A stretch of DNA of 64,000 nt from Beroe ovata (GCA_946803715.1 CAMPET010000142.1:101901-165900); one strand, 5' to 3'. Shown: positions 1-11,600, counted from the stretch's first letter. The notes: generated by a model not told the origin, from the sequence alone. Made by a program: numbers and translations.

Positions 1-72
1 ATTGGAGAAGTGATAGATCTTATCTTCTCAGAGAGGAACAATACGAGTACATCTGCATTTGTAAATACAACA

Positions 73-1370
73 CTAACAAAATTTTTCTTCTCGAAGAAGG
101 TTTATGATGGCTTTCACAGTTTCGATAAGGACTAGCTCAAAGAAGCCGTTCATTTCATCATCAACCACACCTATATTGTCTTGGCCGTTCCCCCATTGCG
201 GATCCCACACTCGCTAAAAGAGAGTACCTATAACTTCATGATCAACCTCGTTTAATCTAAAAATTTTGATCTCGTTTTTTGTTGGTCTATCTATTTATTC
301 AGTACTACCCTTCCTTCCATTACTATCTCCAATCCCCCGTCCATCTAAACTGTGAAGCTCCGAATTCCGGAGTTCTGGGTGGCCCGCCTTGCAGTTGTAA
401 GCTGTGAGGGGTACGGTGGGCCGAAACCCCTCCGTTCTCTCTTGCCACCTGCTGATACTAAGATCCAAATCGCAGTTGACAGGAGAGGGCCTTACATCTG
501 TAGGGTAACCGCTGATGATTCACAGTTTAGACTCTTCCATCTCTTGTGTTAATCATTGGATTAGAAAATCGATATCCAGTATTTTGCTATGTTTGCAGTA
601 TACCCATAATACACCTCTATAATACTTACTTCGATACTTCGAGAGGTTTTAGGAGATTATAGATAAGACTTTGGATTATTTCAACTAAAAAAAATCTGAG
701 GGATCTGATCTACATCCCGAGATATTCCATGAGACTGCCCTGCGCCCAGGTTAATACAGTTATTATACAGTTATTATACAGTTATTATACAGTTATTATA
801 CGGTTATTATACGGTTATTGTACAGTTATATTACAGCTTTATATACCGAAAATCACAGAGAAAATCAGGTTAAATTGGATTACGAAGTTCATTCACGCAT
901 GAACTTCGTAAAATATTCAATATTCATTATGTTATTAACAGTGTTATAATCCAGTGTTAATAACAGTGTTATTAATCCAACGTGGAATAATGGTTAGTGG
1001 TTACGGGCATAACTTTAATTTCCACTTCATCATTACCAAACAGTCATACAGCACTGGGATACACGAAAAAATGGATGTAACATCTCATGACACTAGATAT
1101 TCATCGAATTTCACTTTTTTTCGTAGAAAAAACAAAGTCCAGGAAATTTTGGATCTCAGAGCGAGAATTCTAATCGAATCAGACTTTATCGGTCTCTGTC
1201 CTCTGGTTATCGCAATTTTCTGGAACCTTCCGAATTACCGGGGGGCAATGACATTAGGGAGCGAATACCTTATTTAGAGATAATGACGGAAAGGGTGAGA
1301 GGCTAATACGATTAGGAGCAGAAAGTCATGTGGGCGGTGAGTGTCTCTTATCGTGAAATTCGAGAACGAG

Positions 1371-1415
<45 letters not shown>

Positions 1416-1922
1416 NTTTTCGAGTTTGTGTGTGTGTGTGTGTGTGTATGTGTGTGTGTGTGTATGTGTGTGTGCTTGTTTGTGTGTGTTTGTGCGCATG
1501 TGTGTGTGTGTTTGTGTGTAGGCTTGTGTCTGTGCCTTGTCTTTGTCTAGGTCTGTTTGTGTCTGTGCGTCTGCCCAGGTCCGTATGTACGAAGTATTAA
1601 AGAAAAATATGCGTGAAAATGTAACTCAATATGTAACTCAATTTTCTGTACCTATGTGAGCTACATCAATCATAACATTGAAAATTGAATGTTAGGCATA
1701 TGAGATTATGTATTTCTGTATATCTTTCAGTCTAAAGTAAAAAGACAAACAAAACTAATCATCTCTAACTTGTGAGGGTTCCTCAGAAATGTGATATGAT
1801 ACGGAGAAATGATATTCTGTTCACATTGATTGTGCGACACACTCATACACACACATACACACACACAAATAAACACACACACATACACACACATACACAC
1901 AAACACACACACATACACACAA

Positions 1923-1981
<59 letters not shown>

Positions 1982-4900
1982 GCACATGTGCCCCGCTCTA
2001 CTAGATAAGTAATCCTTTGTATGGCGAGTAGTCACGAGCAACAGCATAAATATCCAAAAAAGTTATCCAAAAAGTTTATCCAAAAGTTTTGGATAAGATT
2101 TATCTTTGGTTTTACAAATTACAATGTGAGTAGATACCACATGATAGGTATTATCTAAAAATAAGCATCACTTTTATAGGTATAGCTTTAGGTTAAATCA
2201 TGGGGTCATATCATGAAAGTTATGACTTGGGCACGCTAGAGAGTTGTGGGATTTATGAATCGTACCTCCGCACTGTAACTAATTAATTAACTAGTACAAC
2301 ATTAATTAACTAGTACAACATACAACGTAATCAATACACAATCTTGTATCAGTAGGAGTACCGATACCATACTTCTATAAACGTTGTTATGATCTCTCAG
2401 TTCACTAACATACCTTATCCTGTCCTTATTATACGTGCATAATGAACATAATTGTCTAAAATCGAACTCCATAGATACACATATACCACAGAAGAAAGCC
2501 ATTATTCTGAGTTGTGACGCATACACCAGCATATTCTGTGCAATTGAGATTTGCACAGTCAAATTTCGACAGTGTCGCAATCCATTTCACAAGGATTTCC
2601 TTCGCTTTTCAAATAGAGTTTGTCAGTTGAGGGCGGGCACTGAACATCACGTATATCTCTCTTATAGTTTTGACATGATCAATTTTGCGTACAAGGAAAT
2701 GATTTCAAGATTGCCTCTAACGGCGTCATTCCCTAACAGAAACCACTCACAGTCGACAGAATAGTGATTTACGTCGTTGTCAATCACAATAACGAGGCTA
2801 TAATAGGTATAAACAGCGGTAAAGGGAACAGAATGTAGGGTGGCAACCTGCCGTGGAATAATGTACCACACTCATGTTTTCTAACAGTATAAGTCACGTG
2901 ACCAAACCAACACATCGAGTTAAACCCATCCAATTATATGTAACGAGTCAATTAATTGTGATGATGCAGTCAATGTTGATTAAAACTTCTCACTGATTAT
3001 TGTAATCTAATATTAGTTACCCAGTACCCACCTTTTTGGTCAGAAGCTGCATTGAGAGTGTATTGTCAACTCAACTGACGAACGAGTAATTTTCACAGAC
3101 AAATGAAAGAGCTCCCTCAATTTTACAAGACCATTTTTCTGTGTCACATGACCCTAAACCAGTTTAACAGGATTCCCTATCTGAAGGGCATCTCTGGAAA
3201 CCTGTTAGACCGAACTTGACAAACCGGTATTGAGACTCGGATATTATACAGTACTGAGAACTATCATTAATAACAGAGAATATAATAACTATCAATTCAT
3301 GTACATATTATAGGTTATGTTTCTTGGAATCAAAGTCGAGTTTTGAATAAGAATCGAGTTTTGAATAGATGTCGAGTTTTATAAATCGCTCGTTATTTGT
3401 TTGTTTCTTTCAGAGAAAAGTGCTGAGTTTTAATAACGAAACAGTGGAAATCAGTTTTAGCAATGTCATTTGCCATTTTTGTACTACATTCGGAATATTG
3501 ATGTTGCTATTTACAAGTCATTAGTCCTTATTCATTGCGCACTCTACAAACTTACAAATTTCATTGGTGTAAATTTAATCCTGAAACGACCGGCCACGTT
3601 TCGGGACTTTTGCAGTTGAAGTCATTTCTATACACCATATTTTTGAAAGGAGGGCTCTGACCAAATTAAATAAACATCAGACCATGAGATATGGTATCCA
3701 CGTGTCAACACACTTAACTCCTAGTGGTTAAGCGATGGACGAAAAGCATTCAATGACCGACCGCTAATTCGTTATCACATTACTTTATTCTAAGCAGATT
3801 ATTATGGTTCAAGTGAGTCTCAAGCGAGACACAAACATTCTGTGTGTGTGTGAGAGTGCGTCTGTGTCTGTGTCTGTGTGTCTGTGTGTCTGTCGATGTC
3901 TTTGTCCTTGAGTGTGTGTGTCTGTGTGAGTGTGTCTGTAGCTCTGTCAGTGTGAAATGCTCCATCACTGAAAAACAACGAAATATCCCCTTACTACCAG
4001 ATACCAGATACTCGGATGTCAATTCTTGTATGTCAATAAATGATTCCGCGTGATAATGTCTTAAGACACTTCGAACACTTATCAGAAATGGCGCGCAATA
4101 ATCACTAGGTACGTTATGAAATCGTTATCACATTTCACACGAGTATTCCTCACAAGAATGACACCCCCTGCTAATATTAAATAACACGAATTTCTCGTAC
4201 GATCATGTTCCTAAGTTCATAGTGTATGTTCAGAGTGTATAACTGCAGAGTGCAGAGACAGTTGATGAAGAAGGTTCGTTACACGATCCTAACTTTATGC
4301 TATATATGGTGTGGTCAGCTTAAAATGCCCTGTCCAATGTGGTTATATGAGACTTCATATAATACGGAAGCAACGCCATGTGTATCGCACAGTGTGTGAC
4401 ACCATGATTAAATGTGTGACAGTGTCACACCATGTGTAAAAGCGTCACACCATATGTAAATGTGTCACACCATATGTTAATGTGTCACATCATGTGCAAA
4501 TTTGTCAGACCATGTGTCACGCACACGTACCTCATCAAGGTTAAATGATGTGAGATCACTCCCGGACGCAGTTCTGAGAAGTCCAATATTACTTGCACCC
4601 CTGAGACATTGGTTATTGTTATAGATACAGCAGGGGCGGCAGGAATATTTCACACTCATATTGAAAATCCCAATATATTAGGCGTTCATAAGTTCTATTA
4701 AGGCATATATATCTGGCGTATGCATGCCATTGCGTATATCTATGACGTATGATCAGTAACGAGATGTAAGAATACCTTGAGGTAGGCTCACTGGAGAGGT
4801 CGTAGAGAAAGGAAATGGGGACGGAGGGAGAATGGACGTCCGTATTGTACATGTCCGAGGGGTGCTCTACCAATTCCTTGTAGGCCTGGTTAATGAAGGC

Positions 4901-5381
4901 GTCAGCTATCTTCTTTCTGCCCTGCGTTTCATTGAGTGAAAAGTCATCTTTTGGCTATAGGAAAAGGTAGTAAAACTCAAAGGTAATATTTCTCCTTTGG
5001 ATTCGAATGACGACATGTAGATGGGCGAAGCCATTATGGATCGGAGGATATGTCCATCAACATGTTTCTAGGCGCCGCCTAACACGAGCCACGAGGCGCT
5101 GCCTTTAACGCCGCTTCCAATTTGAGCAAGACAAACTTTTTTCCGATCAAATCTTGTGTTTGTTGCTCAGAAACAAAGCTTCTATTTCAATTGTAAATGC
5201 ACTTACACTGACTACTCATACCAATGCAATAGGTAACAAAACAATTTTTGTTGTACTTATACTGAATGCACTTACACTATCATGGTAGTACTTACACTAA
5301 ATAAAGTAATGTACTTACACTGACTGCTGCTGAGAATTCCGATAGTGGGTGCTCTAATGAAAGTGTTGGAACACTCGACAT
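73..5381 (-). CDS. Small unrecognised protein, four-exon gene model
   Basis: I do not recognise this gene. I built it by reading the minus strand. The coding exons are 5381-5319, 4954-4776, 4600-4531 and 213-73 (stop TAG). Each internal boundary has AG/GT signals: acceptors end in ctatag, ctcag and ttttag, and donors are gtaagt, gtattc and gtacgt. The phases (0, 2, 0) chain without a break and give about 150 residues. The ATG lies four bases after an acceptor-like tcctacag, so a 5' UTR intron is likely. The predicted protein is soluble and acidic, with a serine/threonine-rich middle and a helical C-terminal tail ending LLREEKFC. No signal peptide or membrane segment is visible. The last intron is 4.3 kb, full of microsatellites, and could hide further exons. 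The reading frame is well supported; the function is unknown. Confidence 0.5.
340..690 (+). repeat. Interspersed repeat B, copy 1
   Basis: This segment closely matches 25935-26255 in the same orientation. The shared stretch runs from the block reading ggtggcccgccttgcagtt through the one reading tccagtattttgctatgtt. The two copies differ by substitutions and by a small insertion in copy 2. A short ORF in copy 1 is not conserved in copy 2, so this is non-coding dispersed repeat DNA of unknown class. Confidence 0.7.
751..836 (+). repeat. Tandem repeat, 11-bp unit
   Basis: About seven head-to-tail copies of an 11-bp unit, cagttattata, with single-base variants (cggttattata, cagttatatta) in the later units. 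Confidence 0.9.
1375..1560 (+). repeat. TG microsatellite with one unknown base
   Basis: A long (TG)n tract is interrupted by an n at 1415 and continues as imperfect TG with TATG, TTTG and TGCG interruptions. The n within the repeat suggests that the assembler could not close it. Confidence 0.95.
1831..1979 (+). repeat. CA microsatellite
   Basis: An imperfect (CA)n tract containing ATACAC and AAATA interruptions becomes a pure (CA) run of more than 20 units near its right end. Open frames of repeating His-Thr or Val-Cys across it are artefacts of the dinucleotide. Confidence 0.95.
3841..3955 (+). repeat. TG/TC-rich simple repeat
   Basis: Mixed TGTG and TCTG units, strongly strand-asymmetric and low in complexity. 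No coding evidence. Confidence 0.85.
4388..4520 (+). repeat. Tandem repeat, about 21-bp unit
   Basis: About six diverged copies of a unit resembling gtgtcacaccatatgtaaat. The array ends just before an exon of the minus-strand gene, so it lies in the intron next to that exon's donor. Confidence 0.85.
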
Positions 5382-5737
5382 GATGCTGTAGGAAAAGTAG
5401 ACTGATGAGAATTGACAATTCTTGGGAAGATATAATACCTACCAATGTGATCATGAAAAAAGATCTCAAAGTATAGATGATATAAAAAAACAACCATGTA
5501 ATATTTGGATATCAATTATTTACAAAGAAAAAAAAATATAATAAGCTATAAATTAGACAATAAATGTTTCAGAAAAAGTAAAGAAATCAAATAAAAACAC
5601 TTTTAAAGCAAATTATGAAAATAAATTCGACATTAATGTATTTTTTGCTCCAAAACAAATCTCTTTGCTCAATTCAGAAAATAAGCAAAATAATTATCAA
5701 TCATAATTCCACCAAATTGTCAAAGGTACCTACCTAC

Positions 5738-7144
5738 TTATCGAGCCTCCAACTTAAGGATAATGTCATGAGATGGATGGGTAACAAAACCAAAAACATG
5801 CTCAATCTTTAACTCTGGTTGTGCAAGAGAAATCTCAAATTCTCTTAATATTGTAGCAACACAAACTGCTGCCTCTATAATGGCAAATCGATGACCTGGA
5901 CACATTCGTTTTCCAACACCAAATGGTTGATAGCTTTGTTTGGGTAGTAACTTTGCCTTTTCCTTGCTGAATCGGTCAGGGTTGAAAATCTCTGGGTCAG
6001 GAAATACCTCTTCATCCCTCAGGCTGACTCCAAGAGCCTGGACAATGGGGGTCCCAGCAGGGATTGGGTAACCGCCTACAACAATGTCATTCTCCTCAAC
6101 AACACGAGCTGCAAAGGGTGCTAATATTGAACACCTCAGTGTTTCATCAAAAACCTGCCTCAAATAAGTACATTTACTTATGTTTTCGAGGGTGATCTCA
6201 TCTCCTCCTATCAGTGCATGCAATTCAGCATAAACTTTGTCCTGTACTTCCTTGTGTGAAGCTATGTAATAAAATCCCCAGGATAAGGAATTTGCAGTTG
6301 TGTGAAACCCACCAACAATATAAGTTATTGCATCACACAAGAGTGTCTCTTCATCTGGACAATATCCAATCAAAATATCAATTAGTCTGTCATTATCATT
6401 TGTAAAGGTCATATTTTCCCTTTCTGACACAATTTCTCTAACAAAGTCCTTTGCACTCTTTAGTGCTGTCTGAAAATTAGCTTCTCTCTCGCTGTCTTGA
6501 GAAGGTATTTCTCCACCAAGACGTGATTCCATTTCTTCCCAACAAATCTGATAATTTCTATAGAATTCATCAATCTTAGAATTATCTGAGATGTTACCAA
6601 ACATTGCTAACAAACCCGCCTTCAAAGCAAACTTAACAGAGTGCAAACTGAAGTTATGAGTAAGATTCCCTAATTCTTTGGCCTCTTTTAAATCCTTGCA
6701 TAGTTCTTGAGACACTTGCTTGAATTCTGACATATATTTGGAAACAGCTTGGTGAGACATTTTCCTGTCATATACTTTTCTACGACCTTTTCCATTTTCA
6801 TCATTTGCATATTGCAGGCTTTTAGGTCCAATAAAAGGCTCAAACAGTTTGAAAAGTACGGGAGGTCTATCAAAAATGGTCACAAGTTCTTGAAACAATT
6901 TGTGGTCACAGATGGAAACAACAAAGTGAGGCCCAAGCCAGAAGGAAGCAATTTTGCCATATTTTCCATGAAGATTGAGAAGAAATTTATGAAGGCTACC
7001 AGCTTTTCCAATCTCTTCCAGGTTTCCCATATCAAGTGACTCAGGTTTAAGGCCAGGTATTCCAACAGGCTTATCTTTTTCAGACAAAAACACCCATTTC
7101 AAAACAAAAATCAAGACTATGCCAAACAATATCTCCAGCCACAT
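5738..7144 (-). CDS. CYP20A1: Cytochrome P450, CYP20 family
   Basis: A single-exon P450 of 468 residues from the chosen start. The frame stays open to an ATG at 7207, but the internal ATG at 7144 lies two bases after an acceptor-like gttctttcag. It also places the membrane anchor (about residues 1-20) where vertebrate CYP20A1 has it, so I prefer 7144. The P450 signatures are present in order: a GGFHTT I-helix segment, the ETLR of the K-helix, FNPDRF, and the heme-thiolate loop FGVGKRMCPGHR. The N-terminal run GIPG...GSLH.FL.NLH..YG...SFW is a close match to the CYP20 family. The protein should be an ER-membrane heme monooxygenase; the CYP20 substrate is unknown. Vertebrate CYP20A1 has a degenerate heme loop, whereas this one looks canonical. 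No introns are seen in the coding part, and 5' UTR splicing is likely. Confidence 0.9.
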   Translation of the reverse strand: MWLEILFGIVLIFVLKWVFLSEKDKPVGIPGLKPESLDMGNLEEIGKAGSLHKFLLNLHGKYGKIASFWLGPHFVVSICDHKLFQELVTIFDRPPVLFKLFEPFIGPKSLQYANDENGKGRRKVYDRKMSHQAVSKYMSEFKQVSQELCKDLKEAKELGNLTHNFSLHSVKFALKAGLLAMFGNISDNSKIDEFYRNYQICWEEMESRLGGEIPSQDSEREANFQTALKSAKDFVREIVSERENMTFTNDNDRLIDILIGYCPDEETLLCDAITYIVGGFHTTANSLSWGFYYIASHKEVQDKVYAELHALIGGDEITLENISKCTYLRQVFDETLRCSILAPFAARVVEENDIVVGGYPIPAGTPIVQALGVSLRDEEVFPDPEIFNPDRFSKEKAKLLPKQSYQPFGVGKRMCPGHRFAIIEAAVCVATILREFEISLAQPELKIEHVFGFVTHPSHDIILKLEAR

Positions 7145-7659
7145 ATCTGAAAGAACAACTAGATAACATGTTATATACAACATCCACCAATCTGTTGAAG
7201 GGCACATAACAATAATGGGAACAATAACAATAGTTTAAATTTCTATATTATAGTGGCACATCAACTTAAATGATTGCACAGCTGTGCCACGAAACAAACT
7301 AAAAACTGAATTATGACAGTGCAGAAAGATTCACCAGGGAACGCTCTTGACAGCCAGATGAGCTGTCCCAGCTGTTGCGAACTCCGGTTCTCTACAACCA
7401 CACATCACATTTCAATCACCTCACTCTTACCCCACTTTCTTATTCCCTTAGAAATTTGAGAACTATCCTCTTAAAGAATGCAATACATAATAGTAACATC
7501 ATGATCTATCCAATTTCAAAATACATGGACATAATCGAGTATATGGAGGACTTGATATGAAGAAGTGTGAGGTTTCGATTTTGAAAATGTGATATTATAC
7601 ATGTACTTACTAATACATTTTCAATTTCAATTTCAATTTCAAGAAGCAAATTCAAAATT

Positions 7660-8262
7660 CACATTCATGCACTGTTAGCAAATAACAAAGCAAATATATA
7701 CAAACTAGAAAACCGGCCAAGTGGACGTGATACACTATCCATTGAAGGACACCACGACGTTACTTTAGAATGACAGGTTAACATGACCAGTGATCAAATT
7801 CCTCTCTACTTATTTGAACCAATGATTTTATGAAGGAGCACTTGATCACAATTCGGCCATTTCTTCGAATAAGCACAGAAAATGGTGTCTGCCCGGTTGT
7901 TCCACTATCATTAATCGTTTCAATTTTCGTAGTGTATTGTTTTTGAAAATAACATCACATTTTACCATGAGTCGAAAAGAATAACTGCAGAGCAGAACCA
8001 ACAACTGTCAACTCAAGAAAAAATTTGACTATTGCAATCAGAATCTACTTGCATTCATCCCATCAACGAAAACTAAAACCTTATCAAAGCACCATCATCA
8101 GAAATGAACTCCCAGTTCACTATTACAGTAGTAGCACGTGTCCATGGCAATGCACACTTTAACTTCAAAATCTGCACGTGTATTTAGAGACGGACATAAA
8201 GAAAGACAGACAGACAGACAAACAAACAACCAAATTATAATATAGATAACATAAATCAAGTA
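7660..8262 (-). mobile_element. Interspersed repeat A, copy 1
   Basis: Read on the minus strand, this matches the copies at 14318-14890 and 18530-19070. It starts with tataatttggttgtttgt and contains the shared block around agaaatggccga followed by gtgctccttcataaaatca. It ends near a ttttctagtt block also found at 32990. An expanded gtct run follows the start. No protein is encoded. This is probably a SINE-like or non-autonomous DNA element; the class is not determined. Confidence 0.7.
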
Positions 8263-8264
8263 AC

Positions 8265-8546
8265 TTAAAAACAAAAGCTTGTTTCAATAAATAGGTCCAA
8301 TCTTGGACAGGTCATCAACTCCAAAGGGAGGCTATTCCAAAGTTTTGGACCTGATTTGTGAAAAGAGTGCTCCCCATAATGAGTCAAAAAACGGGGTTCA
8401 TGCAAATATATTGAGTGATTGAAGTTTTCATATCTGAACATAGTTGATAAATATTCAGGTACATGTCCATTCATGCATTTATATACAAGTAGGATAACTT
8501 TGAACTGAATACAAAACTTGATAGGTAGGCAGCTAGGGTAGATCTT
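8265..8546 (-). pseudogene. LINE reverse transcriptase, C-terminal remnant
   Basis: The minus-strand frame is open from just inside 8546 to a stop at 8265. It encodes the typical end of a CR1/L2/Jockey-type non-LTR retrotransposon reverse transcriptase. The signs are a degenerate LPIKF..QFK..LLVYKCMNG motif followed by PEYLS, then YGEHSFHKSGPKLWNSLP and LDLFIETSF. An in-frame stop lies directly upstream and no palm domain (FADD) is present. This is a 5'-truncated dead copy, the usual outcome of target-primed insertion. Repeat A abuts its 3' end. Confidence 0.8.
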
Positions 8547-8619
8547 TTAAGGTAGTCTCAAGATGATCAGCATGCAAAAAATTGACACGCAAATTTTCAA
8601 GTTCAATTGGCGCTAGAAA

Positions 8620-9062
8620 ATTTTTTGCTCGTTGCTGGCGGGATTTTATCCGTTCGGCGGAATTATATATTGCACGGTGCCGACGCTAAGCAAAAACTTT
8701 ATACAACATTAGTTATAATTAAGCTATACTATAGCACTAAAATTATAATTGGAATCGCGCTCCGCAATAAGCAATATGCGCACAGCTTGTCTGGCGATGC
8801 TGGACCGCTGATGCAATGCAAGCCGCGAATAAGCTTTCGCGCCGCGCGCGCAAAACAGAATTCTCGACAGGGTCTATCATCGATCGACAAGCGCGCAGCT
8901 AAAATTATCTCCAATTGTAGGAATAGTTTAAGTTATTCCGCCAGAAATTAATTCCCGCCATCAAGGGTAGAGAGAAATCTTTGCCGGATGATATCCGTCC
9001 GCTGTTTCTTGCGCGCGCGCCGCGCGCAAGAAACAGTGGACAGATAACATCCAGCAAAGAAA
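8620..9062. mobile_element. GC-rich palindromic repeat with 38-bp hairpin
   Basis: The left part holds the gctggcgggattttatcc block shared with the short TIR elements at 23586 and 32597. The middle holds the block gacagggtctatcatcgat, which recurs at 23967 and 56699. The right end (about 8981-9061) is a near-perfect inverted repeat whose arms read ctgtttcttgcgcgcg. The island is much richer in GC than the surrounding DNA. It is probably a set of nested foldback or MITE-like elements. The long open frame across it is not a credible protein. Confidence 0.65.
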
Positions 9063-9992
9063 TCCTACAATATTTTTTATCTATTTTATTTTATTCTATT
9101 TCCAACAGTACATGAATGCATCCATGAGCTTGCAATCTTTAATAGTATGCAAATAAGTTATTCATCAAGATCTTGACGATCTAAGGATTGCCATGGATAA
9201 AATTTCCAGGAATAAAATCCCGCCAGCAAGGGTAGGGAGAAATCCAACTACTAGATTCATTATTCAACTTGTAGGATTACTCCCTAGTCCCTACCCTTGT
9301 GGGTGGGATTTTATCCCTGGCTGAATCACTATTGAGTGGTGCTGATGGTAAGGAAAAACCCTACAATTATTCAACTCAGCCTTTGACTTTGGTGAATAAT
9401 GAGATGTATGCCACTAGCTTGGAGGCATATATCTATATCACGTTATTATATTACACAATTTCTCACTAAGTAACTATATATATTCAGGCACCTGAGTATA
9501 TCCAAGACATGTTCACTTATTCATGTCAATGCTTCACAGCAAGACTATTGACTCAAAAATTTGGTCAAAAAAGCTTATCATTCATTGGCCCAAAGATCTC
9601 AAACAACCACCCAGTTCACATCACAACCGCCTCCAATGTTGATTCATTCAAAAAACCTCAAAACATTTCTAGTCATTCTTTCTACATCTGCGACACAGTG
9701 AAACTGATGAAATATATTTTCAGTCATAGGGCTTTCATGACACAGAAGATACATTTTTTGAATTTGTCACTAGTTTTGTAGGAATGTTGACCAATTAGGT
9801 TTTATGAAAGGTACTAGAGTTTTGTTAGACTGGAATCATATCTTTCTTTTAGGTTTCCTTTCTGGCTCAACACTGCTGAGTATGAGCTTGCCATAAAAGC
9901 AGTGTTTCTGAACTTGAATTTATTGTCATTATTATTATCTTACAACCTTCTTCAGTCATTAGCTGTTTTCATGTGATCATGTGAGGTATTTT
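9063..9992. other. Intergenic, fragments of the same repeat
   Basis: Between 9205 and 9325 there are two opposed fragments of the tccctacccttg/gggattttatccctgg block, forming an imperfect inverted repeat. Otherwise the region is AT-rich with no supported gene. It presumably contains the promoter of the downstream kinase gene. Confidence 0.55.
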
Positions 9993-11600
9993 ATGGAAAA
10001 TGTTGTTGTCTGCAACATAATACTGTTTGACTACAGAAGTGTGCCACATAAGGAACTCCTCGGCCATTGCCAAGGTAAGGGACTTGTCCATGCAATTGCC
10101 AGTGTCCTAGATATCAAAGAGCATGAAGATGAGTTGTACATTTACATTTTTGCACCATCATCAAAAAGACTCAAGAAGATTGGTCATACTTTAGAAATTC
10201 ATTCAGGTTCAGAAAGCATCATTGTCTTTGACTTACTGAACCTGGGACTTTCAAAGATTAATAATGATTTTTTCGAAAGCAGGAAAAGCCCTTCTTTAGA
10301 TTCAGTTTATGCATCAGTTTATGAATCCCTGAAACTGTTTTCTATGGTCATTGAGATAGCTCTAGAGAATCCAAGTTGTTTTTGTACTGAATTATGTCTC
10401 ATGACAGAGAGTTTTCTCAACAACAGGTTTTTCAATGCAAACATCCACAAATTCATGGAAGAAGTAGAAGCAGACAGTTATAGGGACAGTTATCTTGTTC
10501 ATAGTGATGAATTTACTACTCTATTCAAAGAACAGAAGCATATAGTTCATGACCACTTGATACATATGAGTCAAAAATTTACCTATGAATTATGCAAAAT
10601 AATTCATCAAGAACATGAAATCTATAGAGCTGTCTCTGAGCAAGTTTTGAAAGTGGGCCAAAGTTACTCTCTGACATTGAGAGAGGGAATTGCCATAGAA
10701 ATCCCATCTGAAGTATTTCAATATATTAGTGATAATGCATCAAATCCATTAGGCATTAAAGAATCCTCATATGCTGTTACTTACCTTGGAGGTGGTTCTT
10801 TTGGTAAGGTTTATAAACTTTCTTCCACCTCATTTGATGGTGTCAAATTTTCTGTGGTTCTTAAACAAAACACCATTTTAGAGAAAAATTTTGAATTAAA
10901 GAACCAAGCATGGTATAGAGAGTTCTACCACAGCTCGCATTTAGAACATGATAATGTCATCAGATATATTGCACATCCTATTATTTTTTGCAAGAGAGTT
11001 TTCAATGTCATGGAAGATGGTGGACATTCACTGAGCTCAATTTACCTGAATAACTGCAAAATGGAAATTTTATCTGTTCATGAAGCCATGTACAGTACTG
11101 CTAATGGGTTAAATTATCTTCACAAAAATAATGTGATCCATCGGGACATTCGGGCAGATAATATTACTTACAGTAACATTTCTAAAATGTACAAAATCAT
11201 CGACTTTGGAATGTGTAGCAAGATTTCAGATGAGAATTCCAAATTTTCATCGATGGTTAATGAATGGGGAAACTCCTTTTGGATGGCCCCAGAACTCCTT
11301 TCTTGTCGCTGGAATAGGGGAGGGGAAGGAAATCGCAAGTCTGATGTTTGGTCTTTTGGAGTCTTGACATTAGAGATGTTATCTTTTCCACAAAGACCTG
11401 ATTTACTTTTGAATAATAAATGTTTACAGTATGCAAAAAACATCATTGATAACATAGACAATCCAATCAACTACTGGAAAGATGAGTGGGGATTGACTTC
11501 ATTGAGAGATATAATTAGCACCTGCTTCAGCTATGAATGTGGCACTAGAACTTGTAGTGAAAAGTTGTTAAAGCAATGTAAACTACTTTTAGAAAAATAA
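9993..11600 (+). CDS. Protein kinase with orphan N-terminal half
   Basis: A single-exon protein of 535 residues. The frame opens slightly earlier at a GTG, but the first ATG is at 9993. Residues 1 to about 255 match no domain I recognise. A protein kinase domain follows: the glycine loop GGGSFGKVY near residue 266, a lysine in VVLK, the catalytic loop HRDIRADN near 383, DFG near 404 (as IDFGMC), and APE (WMAPELL). All catalytic residues are present, so activity is plausible. HRDxRAxN with arginine in place of lysine is the form seen in Src-type tyrosine kinases, but the rest looks like a divergent tyrosine-kinase-like or unclassified kinase. Substrate and pathway are unknown. The lack of introns fits a lineage-specific or retrocopied gene. 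Confidence 0.85.
   Translation: MENVVVCNIILFDYRSVPHKELLGHCQGKGLVHAIASVLDIKEHEDELYIYIFAPSSKRLKKIGHTLEIHSGSESIIVFDLLNLGLSKINNDFFESRKSPSLDSVYASVYESLKLFSMVIEIALENPSCFCTELCLMTESFLNNRFFNANIHKFMEEVEADSYRDSYLVHSDEFTTLFKEQKHIVHDHLIHMSQKFTYELCKIIHQEHEIYRAVSEQVLKVGQSYSLTLREGIAIEIPSEVFQYISDNASNPLGIKESSYAVTYLGGGSFGKVYKLSSTSFDGVKFSVVLKQNTILEKNFELKNQAWYREFYHSSHLEHDNVIRYIAHPIIFCKRVFNVMEDGGHSLSSIYLNNCKMEILSVHEAMYSTANGLNYLHKNNVIHRDIRADNITYSNISKMYKIIDFGMCSKISDENSKFSSMVNEWGNSFWMAPELLSCRWNRGGEGNRKSDVWSFGVLTLEMLSFPQRPDLLLNNKCLQYAKNIIDNIDNPINYWKDEWGLTSLRDIISTCFSYECGTRTCSEKLLKQCKLLLEK

Larger units (their letters stand above)
214..4530. other. Microsatellite-rich long intron, no further exon seen
   Basis: This stretch lies between the last two exons of the small minus-strand gene. 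It holds an interspersed repeat, several TG/CA tracts and two short tandem arrays, listed separately. Open frames of 60-110 codons occur here, but they cross simple repeats or lack splice context, and I do not call them genes. Confidence 0.6.

Noticed and set aside
954-1277. 107-codon plus-strand open frame
   Set aside because: No family resemblance, no splice sites, and it lies within the intron of the minus-strand gene model next to repeats.
1772-2047. Open frames rich in His-Thr or Val-Cys on both strands
   Set aside because: They follow the CA/TG dinucleotide repeat, which is open in several frames by nature. There is no start context or splice support.
8607-8951. 114-codon open frame
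   Set aside because: It runs through the GC-rich palindromic repeat, and the modules recur elsewhere in other frames.
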